DNA of 32,971 nt, taken from Hyphomicrobiales bacterium. GTDB taxonomy: Bacteria; Pseudomonadota; Alphaproteobacteria; Rhizobiales; Rhizobiaceae. The position numbers and the translations under genes were made by a program. Position 1 is the stretch's first letter. Each line of letters begins with the position of its first letter. This document shows, one piece after another, positions 1-7,027 of this stretch. The notes under the pieces were generated by a model. The model was not told where the DNA came from, made no database searches, and was given only the letters and a program-made list of their open reading frames with translations. The stretch lies in the NCBI GenBank assembly GCA_900468535.1, contig UBTY01000033.1, forward strand, positions 1-32,971, in the 5' to 3' direction.

Positions 1-1
1 A

Positions 2-814
2 AAGAAGCCTGAGGAAAAACCTCCCGAGGAGAAGCCGGCCGCCGAGCCTCCGAAGGCGGAGGAGCCGAAACCCGAAGGGAAGGAGGCCGGTGGATCGCAA
101 CCCCTGCAGCCACTAAGGCCGGTATTCCAATTTGGCGACAAGGACACCGGACCGGAGAAAACGGAAACCGGCAACGCGTCGGCGTCGAGCGGAAAGCCCA
201 ATCCGACGCCGTCCGACAAGCCGCCTGAGCCCAAGCCCGAGGCCGCAGCCAAAGCGGACGCGCCGCTGAGCGACAAGCCTCCGGCAAAACCGGTGCCCGA
301 CGATATCGCGTTGCCGGAGGTTGCGACCGCGGAAACGCATATTGAAAACAATGCTCCCGCTGCTGCCGACAACCCTGATGTGAAAACAACGATTGGGCCG
401 CAGAACCAGGCGGACTCAGGCGCGACCGAAGCCGACAAGGCCGGAACGGACCAGCTGACGGAGGCAAAGACGCTCTTCTCACAGAAGATGACGAACGATC
501 CCGTCGCCAAGACCGCTATCGATGGCCTGCCGCGGGGCATGCGGGTAGCGCAACTCTGCAGCACGGAACTACGCGAGCAGCTCATCCATGCGCCACAGCG
601 CTATCGCCCGGAATTGCTGCCGTCCTATCGGCTGTCGCAGGGAACGGTGCTGGAGGTGAAGCGCGGCGCCTTCCGTGCGAGTGCGCGTTGGTACGACATG
701 AGCTTCCGCTGCGAGGTCGATGCCGACGCGACGAAAGTCGTGTCCTTCGCCTTCGATGTCGGCGATGCCGTTCCCAAGAGCCAATGGAAAAGCCGTGGCT
801 TTCCGAATTACTGA
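2..814 (+). CDS. DUF930 domain protein, 5' truncated by window edge
   Basis: The frame is open from the first bases of the window to the TAA-type stop at 814, so this is the C-terminal 270 residues of a longer protein. The N-terminal part seen here (roughly residues 1-160) is low complexity, rich in Pro, Lys, Glu and Ala (repeats of EKPPEEKP, EEPKPEGK type), like the periplasmic linker of TonB-like proteins. The last ~115 residues form a compact domain (LFSQKMTNDP to the end) that I recognise as DUF930, a domain known mainly from Rhizobiales. It contains two cysteines (AQLCSTEL and SFRCEVD) that could form a disulfide. In family members a membrane anchor usually precedes the Pro-rich region; here it would lie outside the window. 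Function is unknown; a cell-envelope location is inferred. An ATG at 293 exists, but the continuous Pro-rich frame upstream argues against it as the real start. Confidence 0.85.
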   Translation, partial: KKPEEKPPEEKPAAEPPKAEEPKPEGKEAGGSQPLQPLRPVFQFGDKDTGPEKTETGNASASSGKPNPTPSDKPPEPKPEAAAKADAPLSDKPPAKPVPDDIALPEVATAETHIENNAPAAADNPDVKTTIGPQNQADSGATEADKAGTDQLTEAKTLFSQKMTNDPVAKTAIDGLPRGMRVAQLCSTELREQLIHAPQRYRPELLPSYRLSQGTVLEVKRGAFRASARWYDMSFRCEVDADATKVVSFAFDVGDAVPKSQWKSRGFPNY

Positions 815-967
815 TTTGCGTCAGGGCTGGACGAAACGGAGGATTCCTCTAGGTTGCTTGCTTACCAAAGGGTGAACTGAAATCGGCCGCCGCTCCAGTT
901 CGGCACAAGTAAGGTTTCCTAAGTTCGTCTCATCGCCCGATGTCGGTGGCGAACGAAAGGACAATGA

Positions 968-1129
968 ATGTCGGATGTGATTGACCGCTTTTTCGAGCTG
1001 CAGGACGAAGACACCAAGGTGATGTTCGTCGAAAATCGTGGTGATGAGCTGACCGATATTCTTGTTGCCGCGCTGGAGGACACGTTTTCCGCGCTGTCAG
1101 GTGACGTCGACGTCAAGACCTGGCACTGA
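968..1129 (+). CDS. Small acidic hypothetical protein (53 aa)
   Basis: A short ORF starts at the second of two overlapping ATGs (964 and 968); the first gives only six codons. A GAAAGGA ribosome-binding sequence lies just upstream (about 955-961). The product begins MSDVIDRFFELQDEDTK and ends DVDVKTWH. It is acidic and predicted mostly helical, with no signal peptide or membrane segment. I do not recognise the family. It is a plausible real gene because of the good ribosome-binding site, codon use like its neighbours, and its position in an otherwise empty gap between the DUF930 gene and the AraC gene. No function can be assigned. Confidence 0.55.
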   Translation: MSDVIDRFFELQDEDTKVMFVENRGDELTDILVAALEDTFSALSGDVDVKTWH

Positions 1130-1191
1130 CCTTCCCAACTCCGATTGCTCTTGCGATGTTTCGCTGACACAGTGCGACATCGGCAATCGGA

Positions 1192-2001
1192 ATGAGCACA
1201 ATGGCGAAAAGCCAGTTCCAAATGCTGCGTACGGCAATGGTGGGAGTGGAAGCCGTTGTTGCCGAGACGGCCCACAGCTTCTCCAAGCATACGCACGACC
1301 AGTTCGGAATCGGTCTGATGGTTCGGGGCGCGCAGAAGTCGTTGAGTGGGCGCGGCATGGTCGAAGCCTTGGCCGGGAACATCATCACGGTCAATCCGAA
1401 CGAGGTGCATGACGGTACGCCGATCAGCGATCAGCGTGCGTGGCATATCCTCTACTTCAGTCCCGATCTGATTTCGCGGGTTCTTGCCGATCTCACGGAA
1501 GGCCAGTGGACGTCAGGGGAGATCGCATACCCGGTTTTCGATGATGCGGTACTGTCTCAGCAGTTCGTTGGCTTGTTTGCAGCCGTAACCAATCCCGGCG
1601 CGGCGGGGCTTTTGCGCGAGGAAGGATTGCTTGCCGTTATGGCACGCGTGATGGGTGGGCGGATCAAAGCTCAGCCTACAGGGGTTCCGCGCTCGATTCG
1701 TGTTGCCCGCGAGATGATAGACGACGATCCGGCTCTGCCTATTTCGCTTTCCGCGCTTGCTAATGCCAGCGCTCTCAGCCGCTTCCAGTTCCTGCGCGCT
1801 TTCAAGCGAGCAACGGGGATGACCCCGCATGCCTACATGATCCAGAAGAGGATCAGCGTTGCGCGCTCCATGATTGCCGGCGGTATGCGCCTCGCGGACG
1901 CCGCCTTCGCCGCGGGGTTTGCGGATCAAAGCCATATGACGCGTATTTTTGTCGACAAGTATGGTGTTTCTCCGGGTGCCTATGCCGCGGCGGTCCGATA
2001 G
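1192..2001 (+). CDS. AraC family transcriptional regulator
   Basis: 269-residue protein with the usual two-part AraC layout. The N-terminal ~150 residues contain a cupin-like sensor region (SFSKHTHDQFGIGLM, then GNIITVNPNEVHDG, typical of AraC_binding domains). The C-terminal ~100 residues carry two helix-turn-helix units (ISLSALANASALSRFQF... and LADAAFAAGFADQSHMTRIF...), ending in the conserved GVSPGAY. The ligand is unknown. The gene lies 71 bp upstream of an EamA exporter on the same strand, and regulator-exporter pairs of this kind are common, so control of that exporter is a reasonable inference. Start is either ATG 1192 or ATG 1201; neither has a strong ribosome-binding site. Confidence 0.9.
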   Translation: MSTMAKSQFQMLRTAMVGVEAVVAETAHSFSKHTHDQFGIGLMVRGAQKSLSGRGMVEALAGNIITVNPNEVHDGTPISDQRAWHILYFSPDLISRVLADLTEGQWTSGEIAYPVFDDAVLSQQFVGLFAAVTNPGAAGLLREEGLLAVMARVMGGRIKAQPTGVPRSIRVAREMIDDDPALPISLSALANASALSRFQFLRAFKRATGMTPHAYMIQKRISVARSMIAGGMRLADAAFAAGFADQSHMTRIFVDKYGVSPGAYAAAVR

Positions 2002-2072
2002 CCGCTGCAATTTCATTCAAGATCTCCGATGACTTTCGGTTCTTTCCTGTGATTGCACAGGAGAAAACAGCG

Positions 2073-2984
2073 ATGCGTCGAGACCTTCAGGGCTACCTAT
2101 ATCTAGCTTTGGCCATGATCACGGTTGGGAGCACCGTTATTGCGAGCCGGATCATTGCAGGCGGGACGCCGCCCTTCACTGCGACTGCGTTGCGCTTCGC
2201 AGTGGCGTTCCCGTTTTTCCTGCTTGTCACGAGATGGACGCGGACCCGATTGCCTCGGCTTGGTTGGCATGATTGGTTGATCCTGGTGATCCAGGCGGGT
2301 GCCGGCAGTGTCGGTTATACCGCGCTTCTGATCTCTGGCCTGAAGTACACGACAGCGGTCGATGCGGGCGTGATCATCGGAACGCTGCCGATCGTGGCAG
2401 CCGTGCTATCGATCATGGTGCTTGGGGAGCGGCCAGACCGTTCGATCACCGCGGCGATCGCCCTGTCGGCCATTGGCGTTCTTGCCGTCGCTTTCTCGCC
2501 GGACGCCGGTGGCGGTTCGCTTTTGGGCAATAGCTTGATTCTCGGTGCCGTGATTTGCGAAAGCCTATTCATCCTGCTCAACAAGAGACTTCGCACGCCG
2601 ATCCCCGCCTTGATGCAATCCACACTCATGACAGGCATCGGGTTTCTTGTCGCGGCGGTTTCGGCGGTGTTCGAAGCAGGTGCTTGGGGGGTGGTGTCAA
2701 TCCCGAGCCTGACGGCGGTGGTCTACTATGCGCTCGTTCCAACGGTCGGAGGATTCGTGCTGTGGTATGCCGGTTCGGAGCGCGTGTCTGGCGTCGAGGC
2801 ATCGCTGTTCACCGCGGTTGCGCCTGTCTCGGCGGTACTCATGGCTTTCGTCGTGCTGGGCGAGGCGCTTTCTGTCTATCAGATGCTTGGCGTTGCCTGT
2901 GTGCTCATAGCGGTCGCAAGCCAAGCATTGTCTCGACGCAAGCAAGCGGGCCTGGTTCCCGCCTCGATCGGAGAAGACAACTAG
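2073..2984 (+). CDS. EamA/DMT superfamily transporter
   Basis: About 303-residue, very hydrophobic protein with around ten membrane segments in two repeats, as in EamA (DUF6) metabolite exporters. Recognisable features are the conserved TPPFTATALRFAVAFP stretch in the first repeat, GLKYTTAVDAGVIIGTLPI, and in the second repeat ERVSGVEASLFTAVAPVSA followed by the closing GEALSVYQMLG. The start is set at ATG 2073 because AGGAG (2058-2062) lies at a good distance; the in-frame GTG at 2049 overlaps that site. Substrate cannot be told from sequence; relatives export amino acids, nucleosides or drugs. It follows an AraC regulator that probably controls it. Its stop codon overlaps that of the next, convergent gene in a shared CTAG. 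Confidence 0.9.
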   Translation: MRRDLQGYLYLALAMITVGSTVIASRIIAGGTPPFTATALRFAVAFPFFLLVTRWTRTRLPRLGWHDWLILVIQAGAGSVGYTALLISGLKYTTAVDAGVIIGTLPIVAAVLSIMVLGERPDRSITAAIALSAIGVLAVAFSPDAGGGSLLGNSLILGAVICESLFILLNKRLRTPIPALMQSTLMTGIGFLVAAVSAVFEAGAWGVVSIPSLTAVVYYALVPTVGGFVLWYAGSERVSGVEASLFTAVAPVSAVLMAFVVLGEALSVYQMLGVACVLIAVASQALSRRKQAGLVPASIGEDN

Positions 2985-3841
2985 CGCGTACCGAAGAGCT
3001 TCCGGTAGTCGCGGGGCGTCATGCCCTTTGCCGCGCGGAATTGTCGATTGAAGTTTGCGAGCGAGTTGTAGCCGATCATGTCGGCGATGTGGCGGACGGG
3101 CTGGTCGGTGCCGGAAAGGCGGGCGCATGCGTCACCAATCCGCATGTGGACGATATAATCGCTGATCGTCTTGCCGGTGTGTCGCAGAAATAGCCGATGC
3201 AACCCGGAGAGGCTCAATGCGCCGATGTCAGCCAACTCAGGCAAAGGGAGCACGCGGGTGTAGTTGGCGTGTATGTGTGCAAGGATCCGGTCGATGCGTT
3301 CGCGGCTTTCGCCGGGAATGCTCTGCTGCGGGCCGGACACGGAAAGCGTCTTCGCCCCGTCGGCGGAAAGTCGATCGAGAATTGCTAGCAATCCAAGCAG
3401 ACGCTCCGTTGGCGGTTGCGAGAAGAGAGCTTCGAAGCCGCCCCTGACGGCTGTTGCGGCCGTTCCGGTAAAGTGAAGGCCCCCGCTCGCGCGGGTCAGC
3501 ATGGCCGAGATGTTGCGGAACTCGATGAAATCGCTGGTCATTTGGGCGGCCCAATCGGGATGAAACCACATGACGAGCGCGGTGTGCGGCTCTGCGCGGT
3601 CGATCTTCTCATGCGAGAACCATGTGTGCGGCAGGTTCGGTCCGACGAGTACGAGGTCGCCGTGGTCGTATTCCCCAACGTGGTCGCCGATGAAACGCTG
3701 GCCGCGAGAATTCAAGGTCAGCGTCAGCTCGAATTCCGGGTGGTGGTGCCATTGAAACGGAATGGCTTCATCGAGCCGGCGGTTGAGCCTGCTGACGGAG
3801 CTCCCGGATTCGGTGGGCAGCTTTTCACGAAATGGCTTCAT
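2981..3841 (-). CDS. AraC family transcriptional regulator (cupin sensor)
   Basis: 286-residue AraC-type regulator. The N-terminal cupin shows the WHHHPEFELTLTLNSRGQRFIGDHVGEY pattern with the HxPEFEL metal/ligand-like motif near residues 32-40 and GDLVLVGPNLPHTW further on. The C-terminal DNA-binding part has two helix-turn-helix units (LPELADIGALSLSGLHRLF and VRHIADMIGYNSLANFNRQF) and ends in the usual KGMTPRDYRKLF. It is divergent from the phytanoyl-CoA-dioxygenase-like gene, with 132 bp between starts, so it probably controls that gene. A short AAGAG stretch precedes the ATG at 3841. Cupin-AraC regulators of this type often respond to small carbohydrates or aromatics, but the ligand cannot be inferred here. 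Confidence 0.9.
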   Translation of the reverse strand: MKPFREKLPTESGSSVSRLNRRLDEAIPFQWHHHPEFELTLTLNSRGQRFIGDHVGEYDHGDLVLVGPNLPHTWFSHEKIDRAEPHTALVMWFHPDWAAQMTSDFIEFRNISAMLTRASGGLHFTGTAATAVRGGFEALFSQPPTERLLGLLAILDRLSADGAKTLSVSGPQQSIPGESRERIDRILAHIHANYTRVLPLPELADIGALSLSGLHRLFLRHTGKTISDYIVHMRIGDACARLSGTDQPVRHIADMIGYNSLANFNRQFRAAKGMTPRDYRKLFGTR

Positions 3842-3973
3842 CTAGCTCTTGATATGATCCTCGAGCCAGAATCGTATCACTATTTGCCAAAAGCCCGCAA
3901 CATCTGCCTAGCCCTCTCGCTATCGTTGCTCCATCGCCTGGCGAAACAGCGATCGAAGAGATGGAGAACAGAC

Positions 3974-4909
3974 ATGCAGCAGGCTTTGAAACGCGACGCG
4001 CATCCGACGGCGTCATCGATCACGATGCAGCTCAAGGATATAAAGAAGACCTTGCCGCTGCGCGTCCTTTCCGCGGAGGATTGGCAGCATTGGACGACCA
4101 GGGGATACGTGATTGTCCGGCAGGCGGTGCCTGCGGCCAATGTCGAGCGGCTGGCCGAGGTTCTCTGGCGCTTTGACGAAAAAGATCCCGAGGACCAATC
4201 GACCTGGCATGCGCCACAGCGTCGCGACCACAAGATGAAGGAACTCAACAATGCCGGGATGCTGGAAATCTACAATCACCAGGCGCTATGGGACAACCGG
4301 ATGGAGCCGAGGGTCTACAACGCCTTCGTCGATATATGGGATCGCGAAGATCTCTGGGTGACCATCGATCGCGCCAATCTCAACCCGCCGAAGAAGGTAA
4401 AAGGAAACCCGAACGGTTTCATTCACTGGGACGTCGACACCTCGATCCGTCCGCTGCCGATCGGTGTCCAAGGTGTCCTCAGCCTGAAGAAGCAGGACGG
4501 CGACGTTGGCGGCTTTCAATGCGTGCCGGAACTTTTCGAGCATTTCGAGCAATGGGAGGCGACGCAACCGGCGGACCGTGACCCAATGCATCCGGATATG
4601 GCTGGCCTGTCGGTCGTCAACATCGACATGGAGCCCGGGGACCTGATGATCTTCAATTCGCTCCTGGCCCATGGCGTGCGCCCGAACCACTCGGACGGCC
4701 GTGTCCGGATGGCGCAGTATATTTCGATGCATCCCGTTGAATACGACAATGTTGCCGAACGGCAGGAGCGTATCCGCCTTTGGAGAGAGCTGGACTATCC
4801 GAAGCGGGATGCTTTTCCCGGCGATCCGCGCGAATGGGAAAAACACAACGCGGTGACTGCCGAGCTTTCGCCCTTGGGTCGCAAGCTTCTTGGGCTTGAT
4901 CGCTGGTGA
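3974..4909 (+). CDS. Phytanoyl-CoA dioxygenase (PhyH) family protein
   Basis: 311-residue protein with the fold signature of Fe(II)/2-oxoglutarate-dependent PhyH dioxygenases. The iron-binding HxD is in FIHWDVDT (His151, Asp153), and the distal His is in LLAHGVRPNH (His233), followed by an Arg-rich strand (SDGRVRMAQY) that would bind 2-oxoglutarate. The early ARGYVIVRQAVP-like segment (TTRGYVIVRQAVPAANVERL) is the usual N-terminal PhyH motif. Start ATG 3974 is chosen because GGAG lies at 3963-3966 and because the longer open frame upstream overlaps the divergent araC gene. The catalytic triad looks complete, so an active hydroxylase is expected; substrate unknown. It is divergent from an AraC regulator and followed by a DUF427 gene, probably the same regulon. 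It is not close enough to EctD to call it an ectoine hydroxylase. Confidence 0.85.
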   Translation: MQQALKRDAHPTASSITMQLKDIKKTLPLRVLSAEDWQHWTTRGYVIVRQAVPAANVERLAEVLWRFDEKDPEDQSTWHAPQRRDHKMKELNNAGMLEIYNHQALWDNRMEPRVYNAFVDIWDREDLWVTIDRANLNPPKKVKGNPNGFIHWDVDTSIRPLPIGVQGVLSLKKQDGDVGGFQCVPELFEHFEQWEATQPADRDPMHPDMAGLSVVNIDMEPGDLMIFNSLLAHGVRPNHSDGRVRMAQYISMHPVEYDNVAERQERIRLWRELDYPKRDAFPGDPREWEKHNAVTAELSPLGRKLLGLDRW

Positions 4910-4918
4910 TTGTGGCCT

Positions 4919-4941
4919 GCAGGAGCGCCCCTCGCTCCTGC
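4919..4941 (+). terminator. 9-bp stem hairpin after phyH-like gene
   Basis: Perfect inverted repeat GCAGGAGCG / CGCTCCTGC with a 5-nt loop, starting 10 nt after the stop of the dioxygenase gene. It is followed by AATTCC rather than a T tract. It may be a weak or Rho-assisted terminator, or an mRNA-end stabiliser between this gene and the DUF427 gene. Confidence 0.5.
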
Positions 4942-4992
4942 AATTCCGCCCGCGAGCTCTATATGCCTGTTGTCACCCAACAGGAGCCGACG

Positions 4993-5373
4993 ATGTCAGC
5001 ACAGCCGATGAAGATACCGGGTCCGGATCACCCGATTACGATCGATCCGAATTCCAGCCGCGTCGTGGTAATGGCCGGCGGACGCGTCGTTGCGGATAGC
5101 CGGCGTGCTCTGACGCTGAAAGAGGCGTCCTATCCGGCTGTTCAATACATCCCCCGTGAGGACGTGGATCTTTCGCTCGTCGAGAGGACGGAGCATCACA
5201 GCTATTGCCCGTACAAGGGAGAGGCGTCGTATTTCAGTATCCTGCCCGGGGGAGAGCGTTCCAAGAACGCGATATGGACCTACGAAGATCCTTATGCGGC
5301 AGTGGAAGAAATCGCCGGCTATTTCGCCTTCTATCCCGATCGCGTCGATTCGATCGAAGTACTTCCTGCGTAG
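4993..5373 (+). CDS. DUF427 domain protein
   Basis: 126-residue soluble protein that matches the DUF427 (NTP_transf_9-like) family in length and pattern: ITIDPNSSRVVVMAGGRVVADS, then PAVQYIPREDVDLSLVERTEHHSYCPYKGEASYFSI, the most conserved stretch, and a C-terminal YEDPYAAVEEIAGYFAFYPDRVD. The start at ATG 4993 is set by AGGAG at 4982-4986; in-frame starts further upstream would overlap the hairpin after the preceding gene. The biochemical role of DUF427 is not established. It lies 84 bp downstream of the PhyH-like dioxygenase on the same strand, so the two may be co-transcribed with partial attenuation by the hairpin between them. Confidence 0.85.
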   Translation: MSAQPMKIPGPDHPITIDPNSSRVVVMAGGRVVADSRRALTLKEASYPAVQYIPREDVDLSLVERTEHHSYCPYKGEASYFSILPGGERSKNAIWTYEDPYAAVEEIAGYFAFYPDRVDSIEVLPA

Positions 5374-5484
5374 GCGTAGGCTTCGGGAGCCGCTGTCTTA
5401 GCAAGGATGGTCCGGCAGGGAAACCGGACCAATCCCCGTAACTGATCGGAGGTCAATCGGATCAGAAAACGCAATACAATTGGT

Positions 5485-5503
5485 GCCCCGACAATGCCGG
5501 GGC
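5485..5503 (-). terminator. Terminator of the porin gene
   Basis: Inverted repeat GCCCCG...CGGGGC with a 7-nt loop, 17 nt past the porin stop codon. On the minus strand it is followed by an A/T-rich run ending in GCGTTTT. A second hairpin (GGTCCGG/CCGGACC, 5408-5429) lies further downstream. Confidence 0.55.
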
Positions 5504-5519
5504 CCCGAGATTTCGAAAA

Positions 5520-6539
5520 TTAGAACGCGCGCTGCAGGCGGAAGAAGCCCGTCGTTACGTCGTCGTCGTGCTTCGGGTCGAGGTAGCTTACGGTTGCCTT
5601 GGCGTAGAGGTTTTCTACGATCTGGTAATCGAGCGTTACGCCAACTTTCCAAGCGTCGCCAGAAGCGAAGTCGGTGTTGGTGGCATTGTGGCCGTAGTCG
5701 CCGAAGTACTGAACGGTCGGGGTGAAGGTGAACTTGTCTGTTGCCTTCAGAGCGTATTCAGCAGCAACGGTCCACTCGGACTCGTCGTAGTAGCTGTTGA
5801 TGCCGGAAGCGTAGACGCCAGCGAGGCCGAGGGTGCCCGGTCCGATGTCAGCGTAAACGATTGCGCGAACAGCGCCTTCTTCGGTGTCGGTGTCGTAGCC
5901 GCCGATGACCTGGTACGAGAACGCGCCAGCCTTGCCACCGATTGCAGCAGCGATACCGATAGCGTTGCCGTTGTTGGTGCCGTTGGTTGCTCCGGCGCCG
6001 TCTTCCAGTTCGTCAACCGAGACACCGGCATAGAAGTCGCCGGATTCGTACTGGTAGCGGAACGAGTTGTGCAGGGTCTGGTAGCTGGACAGAACGTCCG
6101 GCTCGCCGCTCAAATCATCATCCCACCAGCTGTAGAACAGACCAGCGCGGATACCGGCGATGTCGATGTAAGCGGAGTCGAGCGTGCTGGTCGTCGAAGC
6201 GTTGTCGCCGTTGTTACGGAGAACGATAACGCCGGTCAGCGGGCCGTATTCAGTGTCGCTCTTGGCGGTGAACTGAACCTGAGCGCGCGTACGAGCGTTC
6301 CAGTCAGACGTACCCTTCTGGTTTGGGCCGCCGTATACTTCAAAACGCAGGTAACCGCCGATCTTCAGGCAGGTTTCGGTGCCGGGGATGTAGAAGTAAC
6401 CCGTGCCGTACGCGTCGCAGACGCGGACGTATTCAACCGGTTCCGGCTCAGCTGCAACGATGGCGTCAGCAGCGAAAACCGGCGAGGACGCAGCAGCGAG
6501 AGCCGCCGCCGAGGTCAACAAAACCATCCGTATGTTCAT
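5520..6539 (-). CDS. ropA: Outer-membrane porin, RopA/Omp2b type
   Basis: 339-residue precursor. The signal peptide (MNIRMVLLTSAAALAAASSPVFA, cleavage after AxA near residue 23) leads into ADAIVAAEPEPVEYVRVCDAYGTGYFYIPGTETCLKIGGYLRFEV. This N-terminus with two cysteines is characteristic of Rhizobiales trimeric porins (Omp2a/Omp2b, RopA). The remainder is a glycine- and aromatic-rich series of amphipathic beta-strands (for example WNARTRAQVQFTAKSDTEYG, GAFSYQVIGGYDTDTEEGAVRA), and the last residue is Phe, as required for BamA-dependent assembly. Length is typical. The protein forms general diffusion channels for small solutes. The gene stands alone with its own terminator and a long AT-rich upstream region. 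Rhizobia carry several ropA paralogues, so the exact symbol is uncertain. Confidence 0.92.
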   Translation of the reverse strand: MNIRMVLLTSAAALAAASSPVFAADAIVAAEPEPVEYVRVCDAYGTGYFYIPGTETCLKIGGYLRFEVYGGPNQKGTSDWNARTRAQVQFTAKSDTEYGPLTGVIVLRNNGDNASTTSTLDSAYIDIAGIRAGLFYSWWDDDLSGEPDVLSSYQTLHNSFRYQYESGDFYAGVSVDELEDGAGATNGTNNGNAIGIAAAIGGKAGAFSYQVIGGYDTDTEEGAVRAIVYADIGPGTLGLAGVYASGINSYYDESEWTVAAEYALKATDKFTFTPTVQYFGDYGHNATNTDFASGDAWKVGVTLDYQIVENLYAKATVSYLDPKHDDDVTTGFFRLQRAF

Positions 6540-6687
6540 TTGAAATCCATTTCCTTTTCGAAGGGACTACCGCCAGACCATAAAATCGGTTGGCGGCTGT
6601 TCCGGTAATTGCCTTTCGGCGCGCGGATCAGCGAACCGCTGGCCCTTCTCTTTCATCGTTAAGTAAATCTATCAATTCTCACATCAT

Positions 6688-6725
6688 CAAAATGCGCTTT
6701 TCAAACCTCCATTTTGCGCATTTTG
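6688..6725. repeat. 10-bp inverted repeat upstream of porin gene
   Basis: CAAAATGCGC (6688-6697) and its exact reverse complement GCGCATTTTG (6716-6725) flank an 18-nt spacer, about 150-185 bp upstream of the porin start in the AT-rich stretch. This could be a regulator site or a hairpin; no matching regulator is known to me. Confidence 0.45.
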
Positions 6726-6908
6726 TGGTTTTTTCGCAACAATATCAAATACTTAAACATAGAGCCGCGATGCGCCGCAGGTGCGTCGCACATAAGTTCC
6801 ATATCTGTTGCGAGGGCTCATGAGAGCGGTAGGAGCACGACGCAAAATCACGCTGTGCGCATTACGACCGCGAGATAATATCGGCGGGCTGCGAGTTGAA
6901 GGCCGCTC

Positions 6909-6937
6909 TTTGGAACGCAATGTTCCAAATTTGGAAC
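6909..6937. promoter_or_regulatory. Triple half-site operator upstream of lysR gene
   Basis: Three copies of the octamer TTTGGAAC/GTTCCAAA occur in alternating orientation: TTTGGAAC at 6909-6916, GTTCCAAA at 6922-6929 and TTTGGAAC at 6930-6937. The first two form an inverted repeat with a 5-nt spacer; the last two form the 16-bp perfect palindrome GTTCCAAATTTGGAAC (6922-6937). The block ends 90 bp before the lysR start. Closely spaced symmetric half-sites upstream of the regulator's own gene fit a LysR-type operator with recognition and activation subsites, but the link is inferred. Confidence 0.6.
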
Positions 6938-7027
6938 GAACGCCATTTCTGGGCGGTTGGCATCTGCGCCCAACCGGCGTAGTTGACTGGAGCGGGGGCG
7001 CAATTTGCATTTGAAGAGAGGTGCCAA

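Larger units (their letters stand above)
6540..7027. other. Long intergenic region between porin and lysR genes
   Basis: 488 bp without a convincing gene. The porin-proximal part holds the porin leader, with a GGA near the ATG. About 6661-6760 is clearly AT-rich against the local background, which suits a strong porin promoter, but I cannot fix a -35/-10 pair. It contains one 10-bp inverted repeat, and the lysR-proximal part holds a symmetric operator; both are listed separately. Confidence 0.6.

Noticed and set aside
3416..3973. Long in-frame extension upstream of the PhyH-like gene
   Set aside because: The 497-codon open frame overlaps the clearly coding AraC gene on the other strand and has no dioxygenase similarity before 3974, where a good ribosome-binding site occurs.
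5408..5429. GGTCCGG/CCGGACC hairpin as main porin terminator
   Set aside because: The nearer hairpin at 5485-5503 is followed by a more T-rich run. This one lacks a T tract and may only be a second, weaker element.
5568..6608. 346-codon plus-strand frame opposite the porin
   Set aside because: The porin has a signal peptide, strand pattern and terminal Phe. The opposite frame is Val/Gly rich with no motif and is a shadow of codon bias.
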